The position numbers and the translations under genes are program-made. Positions 1 through 9,205 of a stretch of 64,000 bases of DNA are shown here, piece by piece. This DNA comes from Paenibacillus mesophilus (GTDB lineage: Bacteria; Bacillota; Bacilli; Paenibacillales; NBRC-103111). How positions within the stretch are numbered: the stretch's first letter is position 1; every line of letters starts with the position of its first letter. A model generated the notes under the pieces. It did not search any database. It was not told where the DNA came from and saw only the letters and a list, made by a program, of their open reading frames with translations. The stretch lies in contig NZ_VCRA01000031.1 in the NCBI RefSeq assembly GCF_005938385.1, positions 1 to 64,000 on the forward strand. The letters are read 5' to 3'.

Positions 1-239
1 GAAACCAAAAATCCCCTTCTGTACAATTTTGTTCCTGTGAGGCTGTGTCTATTAAAACTCCCCCTCAACGAAATCGTAAGAAAACAAGAGGAAATTGGAG
101 ATATGCATTTATTCATAGAGGGAGGATTGTGTAGTTCTGCCATATGGAGCTCCAGCTACAACATCTTTTTTTGAAACATTTTGGAAATAACGACCGTTTA
201 TAACATATAAGAAGTAATTCATGAGGAGATGAATTCGAT

Positions 240-1658
240 TTGAACAAAGCCCGTCTTTGTCTCTATGCACTGCTATTGAGTATACCGCTTGCCTTGCAGC
301 CGTCCGTCTCCAATGCCGCAACTGACCGGGTCGAGGTAAGCTTTCCCGAATTTTCCGTAACCGTGAACGGTACCGTGCTGGATGTGCGGCACAGCGAATA
401 TCCGCTTCTCGTGTATAAGGATATCACGTACTTCCCGATGACCTGGAACAACATGACCGCACTGGGGCTTACGGCACAGTGGGACCCAATGCAGGGGATG
501 TCGCTGGCAAAGACGGACGCCTGCATACCGCTCCAACAGGATTTGACTTCCACAATCCATTCAAACGACGATACACAAAAGGCTGAGCTTGCCATGTTTC
601 CAGTTCAAGTAAACGGACAAAGGATCGACAATGCGGCTGAACCGTATCCGCTGCTGCTTTACCGCAATATCACGTATTTTCCGATGACGTGGCGGTTTAC
701 GCACGACGTTTTCGGATGGATGACGAGCTGGGATGCGGAACAGGGCTTCGGGATCGAGTCCTGCGGAGGCGGAACGAATGTGCAAGCGAAGCAGACCGAT
801 GCGCTCAATGTGGCGAATAACGGACAACTCGCCGTTCAAGGCGATTGGATCTATATGAATCCGGAGATCAAATATTTCGGAACGAGTCAACTGGTGAAAC
901 GGAAAACGGATGGCAGCGAGGAAGTGAAGCTGTCGGACGACAATGCCGCGTACCTCAACATCGAAGGGGATTGGCTATATTACACGATTCCCTCCTCAAA
1001 TGATCCCGGCGGCATCTACAAGATCAAAACCGACGGGACCGGGCGCACACAGCTTTCCGCCGGTCCTGCCGAAAAGCTATGGGTGAACAACGGCTGGATT
1101 TATTACATGCATGATACAAACGGCGGCGGCTATTACTGGACCGACAGCATTCGTAGGATGAAGACTGACGGTACGGAGGATCAAGTGCTCCTGGCCAAAG
1201 ACCAAAGTTCGTCCTTTTCCGGATTTTTTCTGGATGGGGATACGATCTACTATGTCAGACAGAACATGCTGTTTCGGATGAACCTGGACGGCTCCGACAA
1301 TCGGAAGCTTCGCGAAGATGTGACCCGTGCGATCCTCATCGACGGATGGATCTATTATGTTAGCCAGAACGGTAAACGATTGAACAAAATGAGCGGGGAC
1401 GGGCTGGTCGATATTCCACTGCATACCTCGGAGGGCTTGATTAGGGCGTTTCATTACCGCCAGGGCTGGATTTACATGGCCGCAGGCAATTTCAGAATTA
1501 TGGGCTCCGGCAATATCGACAAGTTCCGCCTTGACGGTACGGGGGGAACCGGCCTGACGACCGCTCGTGCGACTTCACTTTACTTCGCGGGCGACACACT
1601 GTACTACAACCACGCATGGGAGGGGAACAGCCGGCTCGACCGTATGGAAATGAAATAA
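240..1658 (+). CDS. Exported DUF5050-like beta-propeller protein with two copper-amine-oxidase-N-like repeats
   Basis: A 472-residue secreted protein. Residues 1-26 form a signal peptide ending near SNA-A. Two copies of a roughly 60-residue module follow (about residues 38-100 and 120-178). Each carries YPLL(V/L)Y(K/R)(D/N)ITYFPMTW, the pattern of the copper amine oxidase N-terminal-like surface domain of Firmicutes. From residue 195 there are repeated units of the form DG(D)WIYY...KTDGT/NLDG, typical of DUF5050 propellers. The function is unknown; a cell-surface binding or sensing role is inferred. The start is TTG, with GAGGAG 11 bases upstream. It is monocistronic, with a terminator behind it. 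Confident on architecture, not on role. Confidence 0.85.
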   Translation: MNKARLCLYALLLSIPLALQPSVSNAATDRVEVSFPEFSVTVNGTVLDVRHSEYPLLVYKDITYFPMTWNNMTALGLTAQWDPMQGMSLAKTDACIPLQQDLTSTIHSNDDTQKAELAMFPVQVNGQRIDNAAEPYPLLLYRNITYFPMTWRFTHDVFGWMTSWDAEQGFGIESCGGGTNVQAKQTDALNVANNGQLAVQGDWIYMNPEIKYFGTSQLVKRKTDGSEEVKLSDDNAAYLNIEGDWLYYTIPSSNDPGGIYKIKTDGTGRTQLSAGPAEKLWVNNGWIYYMHDTNGGGYYWTDSIRRMKTDGTEDQVLLAKDQSSSFSGFFLDGDTIYYVRQNMLFRMNLDGSDNRKLREDVTRAILIDGWIYYVSQNGKRLNKMSGDGLVDIPLHTSEGLIRAFHYRQGWIYMAAGNFRIMGSGNIDKFRLDGTGGTGLTTARATSLYFAGDTLYYNHAWEGNSRLDRMEMK

Positions 1659-1756
1659 CGGTCAGGCCATTGTTCATGCATGAATAATGTTCGTGCGGTC
1701 TAAAATTTCTCGTCTCCACTAACGGAACACGTTAACTCCATATTCACGAAGGACGC

Positions 1757-1787
1757 GGCTGCCGACATGGATCGGCAGCCTTTTTGT
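1757..1787 (+). terminator. Rho-independent terminator of the propeller gene
   Basis: A perfect 9-bp stem GGCTGCCGA/TCGGCAGCC with a 6-nt loop is followed directly by TTTTTGTT, about 100 bases after the upstream stop codon. Confidence 0.9.
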
Positions 1788-1884
1788 TGCGCTTACTGGA
1801 AGAAAAATCTAATAATGAGGCTACCATTAGCACCGTTATTAGGATATAATTGGAGGAATTTATTTATAAAATGAGGGGATATAG

Positions 1885-2679
1885 ATGTCGGAAATACGAG
1901 CAATTGTATTAGACTTGGATGGAACGTTACTGGATAGTAGCAAATCCATATCTCCTCGGAATTATCGTGCGGTTAAAAAGTGTTTTGAATCCGGAATTCA
2001 AATTATTGTTGCCACAGCACGACCGCCTAGAGTCGCTAAACAATTCGTAAAGGATATTCCTTTTGTAGATTACATTGTTTTCTACAATGGTGCCCTAGTA
2101 ACATGCAAATCTAAGCAAATTCAGCGGCACATTAGTATCCCAACAGAGATTAGCCAACAGATTATTAAATTCATTGGGCTAAACGAACCCCACCCGACAA
2201 TCTCATATGAAGTAAATGACTCATGGTATACGTGCACACCAGTTCCCGACTCAGAGTGTGCTCGGTTTGGTGCCCGTTCGAGTGATTCTAAACCACAAGT
2301 AGTCGATTACGATTTTATCTCTTCAATGTCTCCGACCAAAATACTCGTTGTTGGTTACAGCACATGGAAAGATCTTATCCTGCAATTCGGTGACCAAGTT
2401 AACGTGATCGCAACTGACGAAGGAGTATTGGTTCAAATTATGCATAAATCAGCTTCAAAAGAAGATGCCGTGCAATGGGTCTTAAATGAGATCGGGATAA
2501 ACGTTGAACAGGTAATGGTATTCGGAGACGATTTTAACGATTTGGGACTTTTTCATATGTGCGGATTTCCAATTGCAATGGGTAATGGAATAACCGAACT
2601 AAAAAATTGTGCTAAATACGTTACCGAATCAAATGATAACGACGGTGTTGCTTCAGCACTTGAGAAATTTGTACTGTAA
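1885..2679 (+). CDS. HAD-superfamily hydrolase, Cof-type (subclass IIB)
   Basis: A 264-residue Cof/YidA-like haloacid dehalogenase phosphatase. Motif I is LDLDGTLLDS near residues 9-18 (nucleophile and acid/base Asp). Motif II is the Thr of ATARPP near 44. Motif III Lys lies in the SKED region near 192. Motif IV is GDDFNDLGLF near 214. The C2B cap lies between motifs II and III. Such enzymes dephosphorylate sugar phosphates, flavin nucleotides or pyridoxal phosphate; the substrate cannot be read from sequence. ATG follows AGGGG. The gene is visibly AT-richer than the genes beyond 5.4 kb and opens an accessory-looking stretch. Confidence 0.9.
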   Translation: MSEIRAIVLDLDGTLLDSSKSISPRNYRAVKKCFESGIQIIVATARPPRVAKQFVKDIPFVDYIVFYNGALVTCKSKQIQRHISIPTEISQQIIKFIGLNEPHPTISYEVNDSWYTCTPVPDSECARFGARSSDSKPQVVDYDFISSMSPTKILVVGYSTWKDLILQFGDQVNVIATDEGVLVQIMHKSASKEDAVQWVLNEIGINVEQVMVFGDDFNDLGLFHMCGFPIAMGNGITELKNCAKYVTESNDNDGVASALEKFVL

Positions 2680-2857
2680 TCCTCCTTTTGTTCTTGAGTG
2701 AGGACGCCCCAGCAAAATATATATGAGCATGTACCTTACTTTGAGGTGCCGGCAGCCATAGTATAAATAACAAAAGGCAAGCGATAATAGCTCTACGTCA
2801 CAAAGAAACGGAGATGTAGACAATTGTTCAAAAACTCATTTGGATGGAGTCTATGTT

Positions 2858-3508
2858 ATGCCACTGATATGTATAGAAGGGCCAAGTGCTGTTGGCAAGA
2901 CGTCAACATGTAAACAATTAACCAAGCAATTTGATGTTTTTACAATACCAGAAGTTATAAGGAAACCTATTTCGAATCTTAATGCATACGAGAAAGCAAT
3001 CCATTATCTAAACTTAGAAGTCCAGCGTTGGGAATTAGCGCAAGAGAAGTTAAAAATCCATGAATTAGTCATTTTAGACAGCGATCCATTCAAACCGCTA
3101 TGGTTCAATTGGTCCTTTAATTATCAGAATTGTCTAGCGTTAGATGAACTTGAGTTATTTTACCGAAAACAATTAGAGCATCAATCTATTGGATTCGTGG
3201 ATGGATATGTTCTTCTAACAACCACCGAACAAGAATTACGAAGAAGAAAGGCAAACGACCCGACTAGAGAGCGTATTGAATTCGATCATTTAATGAGAAT
3301 TAATAAACCACGAGAGACTTATTATTTGCAGATCAATAATTGGTTCCATGGCTATGTGAATAAGTTTAATGCGATAAGTATCGAACAAAATGTCATAAAC
3401 ATTAACAACGCTATGCCGAAATTTAAGCAACCCTCTGATCATCCATTCTCTCTTCACTTATTTGATTCGATTATTCATTGGTTACGCTCGACTTCTCCAC
3501 CATGCTGA
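2858..3508 (+). CDS. P-loop kinase-like protein (AAA/thymidylate-kinase-like)
   Basis: About 216 residues from the preferred ATG, with the Walker A motif EGPSAVGKTS near residues 6-15. Further on are an acidic LDSD segment (Walker-B-like, near 75), an Arg-rich lid (RRRKANDPTRER near 134) and LMRINKPRETYYLQINNWF. This resembles small deoxynucleoside/thymidylate-kinase-like proteins found scattered in Bacilli; the substrate is unknown. An in-frame TTG lies 18 bases upstream, but GGATGGAG is well spaced for the ATG at 2858, so that start was chosen. AT-rich, with its own terminator, probably acquired. Confidence 0.75.
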   Translation: MPLICIEGPSAVGKTSTCKQLTKQFDVFTIPEVIRKPISNLNAYEKAIHYLNLEVQRWELAQEKLKIHELVILDSDPFKPLWFNWSFNYQNCLALDELELFYRKQLEHQSIGFVDGYVLLTTTEQELRRRKANDPTRERIEFDHLMRINKPRETYYLQINNWFHGYVNKFNAISIEQNVININNAMPKFKQPSDHPFSLHLFDSIIHWLRSTSPPC

Positions 3509-3535
3509 GCTTGTAAATTTAACATTTTAAGTAAG

Positions 3536-3573
3536 AGCATTTCTTTGTAATGAGAAATGCTTTTTATTTTTTT
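3536..3573 (+). terminator. Rho-independent terminator after the kinase gene
   Basis: Stem AGCATTTCT/AGAAATGCT (9 bp, 8-nt loop) followed by TTTTATTTTTTT. Confidence 0.9.
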
Positions 3574-3691
3574 GCTTAAAATAAAAAGGATATTCTATTA
3601 ACAATAACGATAATAAACGATATAAATTTATTTTAAAACAATAAATTATATGTTAAAGTCATTTTATAATTAAATTAGTGAGGTGCTTTTT

Positions 3692-4174
3692 ATGAAACGG
3701 GGAACAACACTCTTTTTGAAGATGGCTGTTATTCTTATTGGAATCCCAATTCTTGCTTTATGCATATTTTTAGTACCTAAGATCGGGAATTTTGCTGAAG
3801 AATTGTATCCGAATATCGCTTATATGAAATCTCTCGTTTTAATCGATATGTACGCGGCAGCGATACCTTTTTACTTTGCTCTGTATCAGGCTTTTAAACT
3901 TTTAAGCTATATTGAAAAGAACCAAGCGTTCTCGGAATTATCCGTAAAGGCTTTAAAGAATATAAAATACTGTGCCATCACAACCAGTACCTTATACTTG
4001 CTAGGTATGCCACTCTACTATCTCATGGCGAAGAAAGTAGACCCTCCAAGTTTCATGCCAATCGGATTGGTTATTATTTTCGCCTCTATGGTGATCGCCG
4101 TTTTTGCCGCGGTTCTCCAAAGACTTTTACAAGAAGCTATTAATATAAAATCAGAAAATGATTTAACGATCTGA
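3692..4174 (+). CDS. DUF2975 integral membrane protein (YoaS-like)
   Basis: About 160 residues with four predicted membrane segments (roughly residues 8-30, 48-68, 92-112, 120-145), including the LIDMYAAAIPFYFALYQAF region typical of DUF2975. The ATG is chosen over the upstream GTG because GTGAGGTG sits 7 bases before it. It lies 10 bases before a small XRE regulator. This DUF2975 plus XRE pairing is known from Bacillus (yoaS-yozG). The function is not established; by analogy it may be a membrane protein modulated by its partner regulator. AT-rich like its neighbours. Confidence 0.85.
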   Translation: MKRGTTLFLKMAVILIGIPILALCIFLVPKIGNFAEELYPNIAYMKSLVLIDMYAAAIPFYFALYQAFKLLSYIEKNQAFSELSVKALKNIKYCAITTSTLYLLGMPLYYLMAKKVDPPSFMPIGLVIIFASMVIAVFAAVLQRLLQEAINIKSENDLTI

Positions 4175-4184
4175 GGTGAATATC

Positions 4185-4403
4185 ATGGCGATTATCATCA
4201 ATGTTGATGTGATGTTGGCAAAAAGGAAAATGAGCGTAACAGAACTTTCGGAGAGGGTTGGAATTACTATGGCGAATCTGTCCATTCTGAAAAATGGGAA
4301 AGCAAAAGCGGTTCGTTTTTCAACATTAGAAGCGATATGTAAGAGTTTGGATTGCCAGCCGGGTGATATTTTGGAGTACAAAAGCGACGAAGACACTCAA
4401 TAA
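4185..4403 (+). CDS. Small XRE/Cro-type HTH regulator (YozG-like)
   Basis: A 72-residue single-domain helix-turn-helix protein beginning MAIIINVDVMLAKRK. The recognition region runs SVTELSERVGITMANLSILK, and the tail SLDCQPGDILEY is typical of the YozG/Cro subfamily. ATG 4185 follows GAGGTG by 6 bases; a GTG further upstream would merge with the ribosome site. It is probably co-transcribed with the DUF2975 gene just upstream and is likely autoregulatory by family analogy. It cannot bind ligand through a separate domain because none is present. Confidence 0.9.
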   Translation: MAIIINVDVMLAKRKMSVTELSERVGITMANLSILKNGKAKAVRFSTLEAICKSLDCQPGDILEYKSDEDTQ

Positions 4404-4470
4404 AACAGACAACAAATTCTAACGGGAAACGATAATGGAGTTCAAAACAAAAATAAAAGGTGATAAACCG

Positions 4471-4746
4471 GTGAATATAGATATAAAGTTTTTAACGCAA
4501 GTAATTAATAGCTGGGACCCTGTCAGTTTATTAGTAGGAGGTGCTCCAGAAGACGAATATAGCATTGAAATCAAAGAAATTGTGCAGAAATCGTCGTCAT
4601 GTAGGACTGAAACAGATCTAGCAAAGTTAATTTATACGGTGTTTGCCGATAAAATGGGTGTGAAATTAAATCAGCTAACATGCTTGAAGCAGGCATTTAA
4701 AATATCTGAACTCACGACGAATAACAATGATACGTTATTAAGCTAA
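4471..4746 (+). CDS. DUF1871 family protein (YugE-like)
   Basis: About 91 residues carrying the DUF1871 signature WDPVSLLVGGAPEDEYSIEI near the N-terminus, then a helical region. The function is unknown; relatives are often found near toxin/immunity or mobile loci. The GTG at 4471 is preferred because AAAGGTGAT is 7 bases upstream and relatives begin close to this point; an in-frame ATG at 4435 would add 12 residues. An imperfect hairpin (CAGGAAGTTT/AAACTTTCCTG, about 4770-4797) lies just downstream but lacks a T-run. Confidence 0.75.
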   Translation: MNIDIKFLTQVINSWDPVSLLVGGAPEDEYSIEIKEIVQKSSSCRTETDLAKLIYTVFADKMGVKLNQLTCLKQAFKISELTTNNNDTLLS

Positions 4747-4810
4747 CGCAAACTGGACTCACATAATCAGGAAGTTTGCATTAACTAAACTTTCCTGTAT
4801 AGCCTAAGAA

Positions 4811-5033
4811 ATGGGCTTTGTCAAAAAAAGGAGCGTCTCGGTCAGTCCTTCTAAGAGTGATCCGAAGGATGCTCTTGTTATCGCCGATGTTGTAAGCCGC
4901 GGTTACTATGAAGGTCTCGGACCAATCTACATCGCAGCCATTTTGTCCGGTGCAGGTGACTTGAGACAATACACTTATGGGCGTCAGTTCTTCGAAAAGC
5001 CGGTTTAAATTACGGAGTCGTTAATTTAATCAC
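4811..5033 (+). pseudogene. IS110-family transposase remnant (deleted and frameshifted)
   Basis: The open frame reads SDPKDALVIADVVSRGYYEG, the end of the DEDD nuclease domain of IS110 transposases. It passes directly into LGPIYIAAILSGAGDLRQY, the start of the C-terminal Transposase_20 domain. About 150 residues between them are missing. At GRQFF the frame breaks: reading on in another frame at about position 5000 gives RKAGLNYGV, the expected continuation. The fragment is therefore a relic with an internal deletion and a one-base frameshift. No terminal repeats are visible. Confidence 0.8.
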
Positions 5034-5039
5034 AAGTAT

Positions 5040-5066
5040 GGCCGCCGATTAGTTCGACGGCCTTTT
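5040..5066 (+). terminator. Possible weak terminator
   Basis: GGCCG(5040-5044) pairs with CGGCC(5058-5062), with a further CGA/TCG pairing inside one mismatch, followed by TTTT. Confidence 0.5.
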
Positions 5067-5259
5067 GATTGTTCAACCAAGCATTCATTTGGCTTGAAGG
5101 TGCGTCGACCGGCGTGAGAAAAAGGGCGTAACATGAATGGTTGGAAACTACGGGCCTATAATTTTACTAATTTATCAACTCATTATTTCCTATGCAGGCA
5201 TGATGGCTGATGACCTTGAATGTTTAAGTTTTTAATTTTGTAATCCGTATAAAACCTTC

Positions 5260-5287
5260 TTGACAATATAGGGTAGGGGGCTATAGT
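5260..5287 (+). promoter_or_regulatory. SigA-type promoter of the efflux pump gene
   Basis: TTGACA (5260-5265), 16-base spacer, TATAGT (5282-5287). This leaves a leader of about 120 bases before the pump start at 5413. The leader holds no recognisable riboswitch. Confidence 0.7.
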
Positions 5288-5412
5288 ATATCAGTATCGG
5301 ACTCCGGTAAATTTTGGAGCTGAATGAACCTCGTCACTGGACGGCCGTCGCGAGCGTTGATTTTGGATTCCGGTATTGATCGGATGATTCGTAATCTGAG
5401 GAGGTTTTTATT

Positions 5413-6855
5413 ATGGCGACTCAAGCAGCTCTTTCGCAAGCCGATCCAAGACGCTGGAAGGCGTTGGCTTTGTTATGTCTTGCGAATTTCATGGTGATCA
5501 TGGATACATCAATCATCGGGGTGGCGTTGCCGGCCATCAAAGAAGCGCTCGGATACACACAGGAAAACTTGCAATGGATATTTAATGCTTACGTCATTTT
5601 CTTTGGCGGTCTGCTGCTATTAGGTGGTCGTTTGTCCGATCTTTTCGGTCAGCGGCGTATGTTTATGTGGGGATTTTCGATATTAACACTAGCTTCTTTA
5701 CTTGCAGGTCTGGCTTGGAACGAGGAGTCGCTGAACGTCGGCCGCGCGCTGCAAGGATTCGGTTCCGCCTTGATTGCACCTTCGGCACTAACCATCGTCA
5801 TGATGTTGTTTAGCGGCAATCCAAGAGAGCTCGGAAAGGCATTGGGCTTCTGGGGTGCTTCAGCAGCTGCGGGTGGATCGGCGGGGGTGTTTCTCGGAGG
5901 TGTTATTACCGAGTGGTTGAGTTGGCAATGGACATTTCTGATCAACGTTCCAGTCGGGATTATTGCCTTAATAGTATCCCCCGGACTTTTGGGGAAAGGG
6001 ACGCGCAGAAAAGGCAGCATTGATGTTGCGGGTTCTATTTTCGTTACTGCGGCATTGGTGTTGGCCGTGTACGGCATCGTTACTGCAGAACACAACGGTT
6101 GGGGAGCGCCTTCCACCGTATGGACGCTAATTATGGGGGCCGTGTTGTTCATCCTCTTCCTGATTATCCAAGCCGTGAAAAAAGAACCGCTTGTACCCTT
6201 ACGAATCTTAAAAGCGCCGAACCTGGCAGCCGGCAATATCGCGCTCATTATGCTGTCCGGTGGGTGGATACCTCTATGGTACTTCCTCAATCTCTATATG
6301 CAGCAAGTACTGAAATTTTCCGCCTTCGCCGGCGGGGTCGGCTTGCTGCCGATGACGATATTGATTGCCATTTTCATGATATTCATTACAGGTAAATTGA
6401 TCGGAAAGCTAGGTATCAAAGCGAACTTGGTTATAGGATTGATTGCGCTCGGAGGTTCGATGCTCCTGTTCTCCGGAAACACGCCTGCGGACGGCAATTT
6501 CGTAATGAATGTGCTCCCTGCTTCGCTTTTGGGCGCTCTCGGAATGTCCCTTGCTTACATCCCTGCTACAATGGCCGCTATGTCGGGCGTTAAGCCGGAA
6601 GAAGCGGGGCTCGCATCTGGTCTTGCTAATACGAGCTATCAGATCGGCTCGGCGATCAGTTTGGCCATCATGGTCGCGATCGCGGCATCATCGACAGCCT
6701 CCCATACTGGAGGCGATCCTGTAACTGCTCTAAATGATGGATTTCATCAAGCGTTCTTTTGGTCCGGCATCGTAGCATTTGCCGGTGCGATATTGGCGCT
6801 GCTGTTTATCCATACTCCCAAACAAGGGGAATCAAGTGCTCCCTCAGCCATGTAA
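5413..6855 (+). CDS. MFS drug efflux transporter, DHA2 (EmrB/QacA) family
   Basis: A 480-residue, 14-TM proton-coupled exporter. Residues 22-43 (LANFMVIMDTSIIGVALPAI) are the DHA2 motif D1 with its membrane Asp. GRLSDLFGQRRMFM near 77 is loop 2-3 motif A. WGASAAAGGSAGVFLGGVI near 148 is antiporter motif C, followed by WTFLINVPVGI. Such proteins expel lipophilic drugs or antibiotics across the cytoplasmic membrane; the substrate is unknown. The start ATG has GAGGAGG 8 bases upstream. It is monocistronic with its own promoter and terminator; no TetR/MarR regulator lies beside it. Confidence 0.9.
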   Translation: MATQAALSQADPRRWKALALLCLANFMVIMDTSIIGVALPAIKEALGYTQENLQWIFNAYVIFFGGLLLLGGRLSDLFGQRRMFMWGFSILTLASLLAGLAWNEESLNVGRALQGFGSALIAPSALTIVMMLFSGNPRELGKALGFWGASAAAGGSAGVFLGGVITEWLSWQWTFLINVPVGIIALIVSPGLLGKGTRRKGSIDVAGSIFVTAALVLAVYGIVTAEHNGWGAPSTVWTLIMGAVLFILFLIIQAVKKEPLVPLRILKAPNLAAGNIALIMLSGGWIPLWYFLNLYMQQVLKFSAFAGGVGLLPMTILIAIFMIFITGKLIGKLGIKANLVIGLIALGGSMLLFSGNTPADGNFVMNVLPASLLGALGMSLAYIPATMAAMSGVKPEEAGLASGLANTSYQIGSAISLAIMVAIAASSTASHTGGDPVTALNDGFHQAFFWSGIVAFAGAILALLFIHTPKQGESSAPSAM

Positions 6856-6866
6856 TTGCAACGGAT

Positions 6867-6903
6867 CTCCAGCCAAACTTATAGTTGGCTGGAGCTTTCC
6901 TTT
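6867..6903 (+). terminator. Rho-independent terminator of the efflux pump gene
   Basis: Perfect 10-bp stem CTCCAGCCAA/TTGGCTGGAG with an 8-nt loop and CTTTCCTTT tail. Confidence 0.9.
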
Positions 6904-7046
6904 ATGGTGCGAAGTGTACGAATCATTTCCGCGTCACAGTTCTAAAATTGTTTGTATTGGGTGACCGGGCTTGTTATATAAGTTTTTTTGTGCAATGCTG
7001 ATTTCAGGAAGTACGTTCAGGCCGAATCATCCAAAGGGGTGACAGT

Positions 7047-7715
7047 ATGGAAGCAAAACGGATAGCCGCCGAGAAAGCGGCGGATTACATACAAGACGGA
7101 ATGATCGTCGGATTAGGTACTGGCTCGACCGCTTATTGGGCCATCCGGAAGCTGGGTGAACTCGTCAACAACGGGCTTGCCATTACGGCCGTAGCGACAT
7201 CGGTTCAATCTCAAAGCTTGGCGGAGGAGCTCGGAATCCGCATCATTCCATTCTCGGCCGTACAAGCAATCGATCTTACGATCGACGGCGCCGATGAAGT
7301 CGACCGGGATTGGAACTTGATCAAAGGCGGCGGAGGCGCATTATTACGCGAGAAAATCGTAGCCGCTTCCAGCAAGCGGCTCTTGATTGTAGTCGACGAG
7401 AGCAAAATCGTAAGCCGGCTCGGCCAGTTCCGCTTGCCTGTAGAGATCGTACCGTTCGGCCATGAGCTGACCGTGCGAAAGCTGGGTGCGCTCGGATGCG
7501 ATCCGAAGCCGAGAATGGTGGACCACAATCGATACGTGACCGATAACGGGAACAACATTGTGGACTGCAACTTCGGGATGATCGAGCGGCCGGGCGAGCT
7601 TCATAACGCGATCAATGCGATACCGGGCGTCGTTGACAACGGGCTGTTTATCGGTATGACGGATAAGGTAATTGTCGGTTATCGGGACGGTTCCGTTCAA
7701 GAGCTTCGGAAGTAA
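7047..7715 (+). CDS. rpiA: Ribose-5-phosphate isomerase A
   Basis: 222 residues, the normal RpiA length. It interconverts ribose 5-phosphate and ribulose 5-phosphate in the non-oxidative pentose phosphate pathway. Visible family motifs are GLGTGST (22-28, phosphate loop), IDGADEVD with Asp80 and Asp83, and KGGGGALLREK with Lys93 and the catalytic Glu102. ATG follows AAGGGGTG. The Nudix-like gene starts 38 bases after its stop, so the two are probably co-transcribed. High confidence. Confidence 0.97.
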   Translation: MEAKRIAAEKAADYIQDGMIVGLGTGSTAYWAIRKLGELVNNGLAITAVATSVQSQSLAEELGIRIIPFSAVQAIDLTIDGADEVDRDWNLIKGGGGALLREKIVAASSKRLLIVVDESKIVSRLGQFRLPVEIVPFGHELTVRKLGALGCDPKPRMVDHNRYVTDNGNNIVDCNFGMIERPGELHNAINAIPGVVDNGLFIGMTDKVIVGYRDGSVQELRK

Positions 7716-7752
7716 GTTCGAAGCTTTGTCGCTTGACGAGAGGAGTGACGAG

Positions 7753-8352
7753 GTGAATTTGAACGAAAACGTCGTTACCGCCGGGGTTTACGTAAATATA
7801 AACGGCCTCTTTCCGTTTCAAGTCGGACCTACCAAAGCGGGAACGGCACTGGGTGTCGTAAGACTCGGCGGACATCGGGAACGAGACGAGACAGGCTGGC
7901 AATGCGCTTCGCGCGAAGCGTTCGAGGAGGCGGCACTTCATATTGTCCCGGTCAAGCCGCCGGCGACATACTGGTACGAAGCATCCGACGAGCCGGAATT
8001 AATTGTCGGGGGCTGGCAGGAAGGAGACGTTGAACCGATACTGGTCGGGAAACGGACACCGGGCAATCGGATCACGCCCGTTTATTTGGCTACGTCACAC
8101 GATTCCCCCGTACCGTCTGCCGAGACGAAGGGCATCTTGCTGCTGAGTCCGGCGGATATTGCAAATATCGTTTCGGCTCCAATAACGCTCGGACAGTATA
8201 TGGAATCGGGCGGCCGCGCCGTTTTTGGCGATGCGCTTCCGCTCGATTTTCCTTTGGAACCTTTTCCGCACCTGCGACTTCTGGATATATTGATTAAGAG
8301 ACATCCCGAAATCGTCGCTAACGCTGCGCACGCTGCCATACGTCCAAGATGA
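7753..8352 (+). CDS. Nudix-domain hydrolase
   Basis: 199 residues from the GTG start, which has GAGAGGAG 7 bases upstream. The Nudix box is complete in spacing: Gly40-x5-Glu46-x7-Arg54-Glu55-Ala-x-Glu58-Glu59-x-Ala-Leu. Only the usual Gly after EE is replaced by Ala61. The metal-binding Glu residues are present, so hydrolysis of a nucleoside diphosphate derivative is likely; the substrate is not deducible. It follows rpiA closely. Its 3' end overlaps the convergent TIM-barrel gene by 35 bases. Confidence 0.8.
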   Translation: MNLNENVVTAGVYVNINGLFPFQVGPTKAGTALGVVRLGGHRERDETGWQCASREAFEEAALHIVPVKPPATYWYEASDEPELIVGGWQEGDVEPILVGKRTPGNRITPVYLATSHDSPVPSAETKGILLLSPADIANIVSAPITLGQYMESGGRAVFGDALPLDFPLEPFPHLRLLDILIKRHPEIVANAAHAAIRPR

Positions 8353-9205
8353 GGCGTTTGAAAAGAAGCGCCTGCTGCCAGCGATCGGATAGTTCCAGAC
8401 GATTTGCCGCATAGTTGTCCGAAGTGATGCCGTAAGAGGGAGGCCCGAGTTCGGGAAGAACAGGAAGCACATCTCCCGGCAGCGCTTCCTGCAGCCAATA
8501 CCGCACTCCGTTCTCCCACCAGCGCATAAAATGCGGTACCATAGGATGCTCGCCGTTCGGCCCGATATCGACCTGAATCTGTTGCCCGTTGGATACGCGT
8601 GCATGAATAGCCGAAGTTCGCCGCAACAGATCATCGAAGAACGGCTCGGCCTGCGCGGAGCCGTCTGCCAGTTCCCCGGCTACAACGTAGTGGGACAAGT
8701 CGATCGTCAGACGCAAATCCGGAATGGCGTTAACGTATTCCACCGTGCGGTGCAAGTCCTGAGTGACTCGCCCGCGGTGGGTCTCTGCAAAAAACGGCAT
8801 TTGAGCGGCAGCCGCTTCGTCGATCAGCCCGTTTAACAAAGCTATTGCCTCATCTCCGATAACGAACGAATCCATCACTTGTGCATTGATATATTGGGCG
8901 CCGAAATGTTTCGCCTGATGCAATACCTTCCGCAAATCCTCACGCTTACGCGGGAAAGCCAGCGCTCCGAAGCCGAAACGGTACTCGTCCAGCTTTCGCC
9001 GCCATCGCTCGGCCTCTGCCGGCTCCGGAACGAACCCCACTATGCCGGTAAACCCGGCTTCGGCGATTTTCTCGAACTTTTCCTCGAACGTCCATTCGCG
9101 TTGTCCGTCGCCGAGTCCGACCATGGTCCACCAAGCTTGTTGAATGTCCAGTCGGGGGGAGGCGTTGCTACAATCGTTCACGCGATGCTGAATCATGTTC
9201 GTCAA
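8318..9205 (-). CDS. Sugar phosphate isomerase/epimerase-like TIM-barrel protein
   Basis: About 295 residues of the xylose-isomerase-like/AP-endonuclease-2 TIM-barrel family. Segments of note are FEEKFEKIAEAGFTGIVGF (strand-helix 1), HFGAQYINAQV, FFAETHRGRVTQDL (metal-ligand Glu), LRLTIDLSHYVVAGE (Asp and His ligands) and a C-terminal VLPELGPPSYGI. Such enzymes epimerise or isomerise free or phosphorylated sugars or inositols; the substrate is unknown. The best ribosome site (GGTGG) serves a TTG at 9205; ATGs at 9220 and 9196 are alternatives. It converges on the Nudix gene. Confidence 0.8.
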   Translation of the reverse strand: MTNMIQHRVNDCSNASPRLDIQQAWWTMVGLGDGQREWTFEEKFEKIAEAGFTGIVGFVPEPAEAERWRRKLDEYRFGFGALAFPRKREDLRKVLHQAKHFGAQYINAQVMDSFVIGDEAIALLNGLIDEAAAAQMPFFAETHRGRVTQDLHRTVEYVNAIPDLRLTIDLSHYVVAGELADGSAQAEPFFDDLLRRTSAIHARVSNGQQIQVDIGPNGEHPMVPHFMRWWENGVRYWLQEALPGDVLPVLPELGPPSYGITSDNYAANRLELSDRWQQALLFKRLILDVWQRAQR

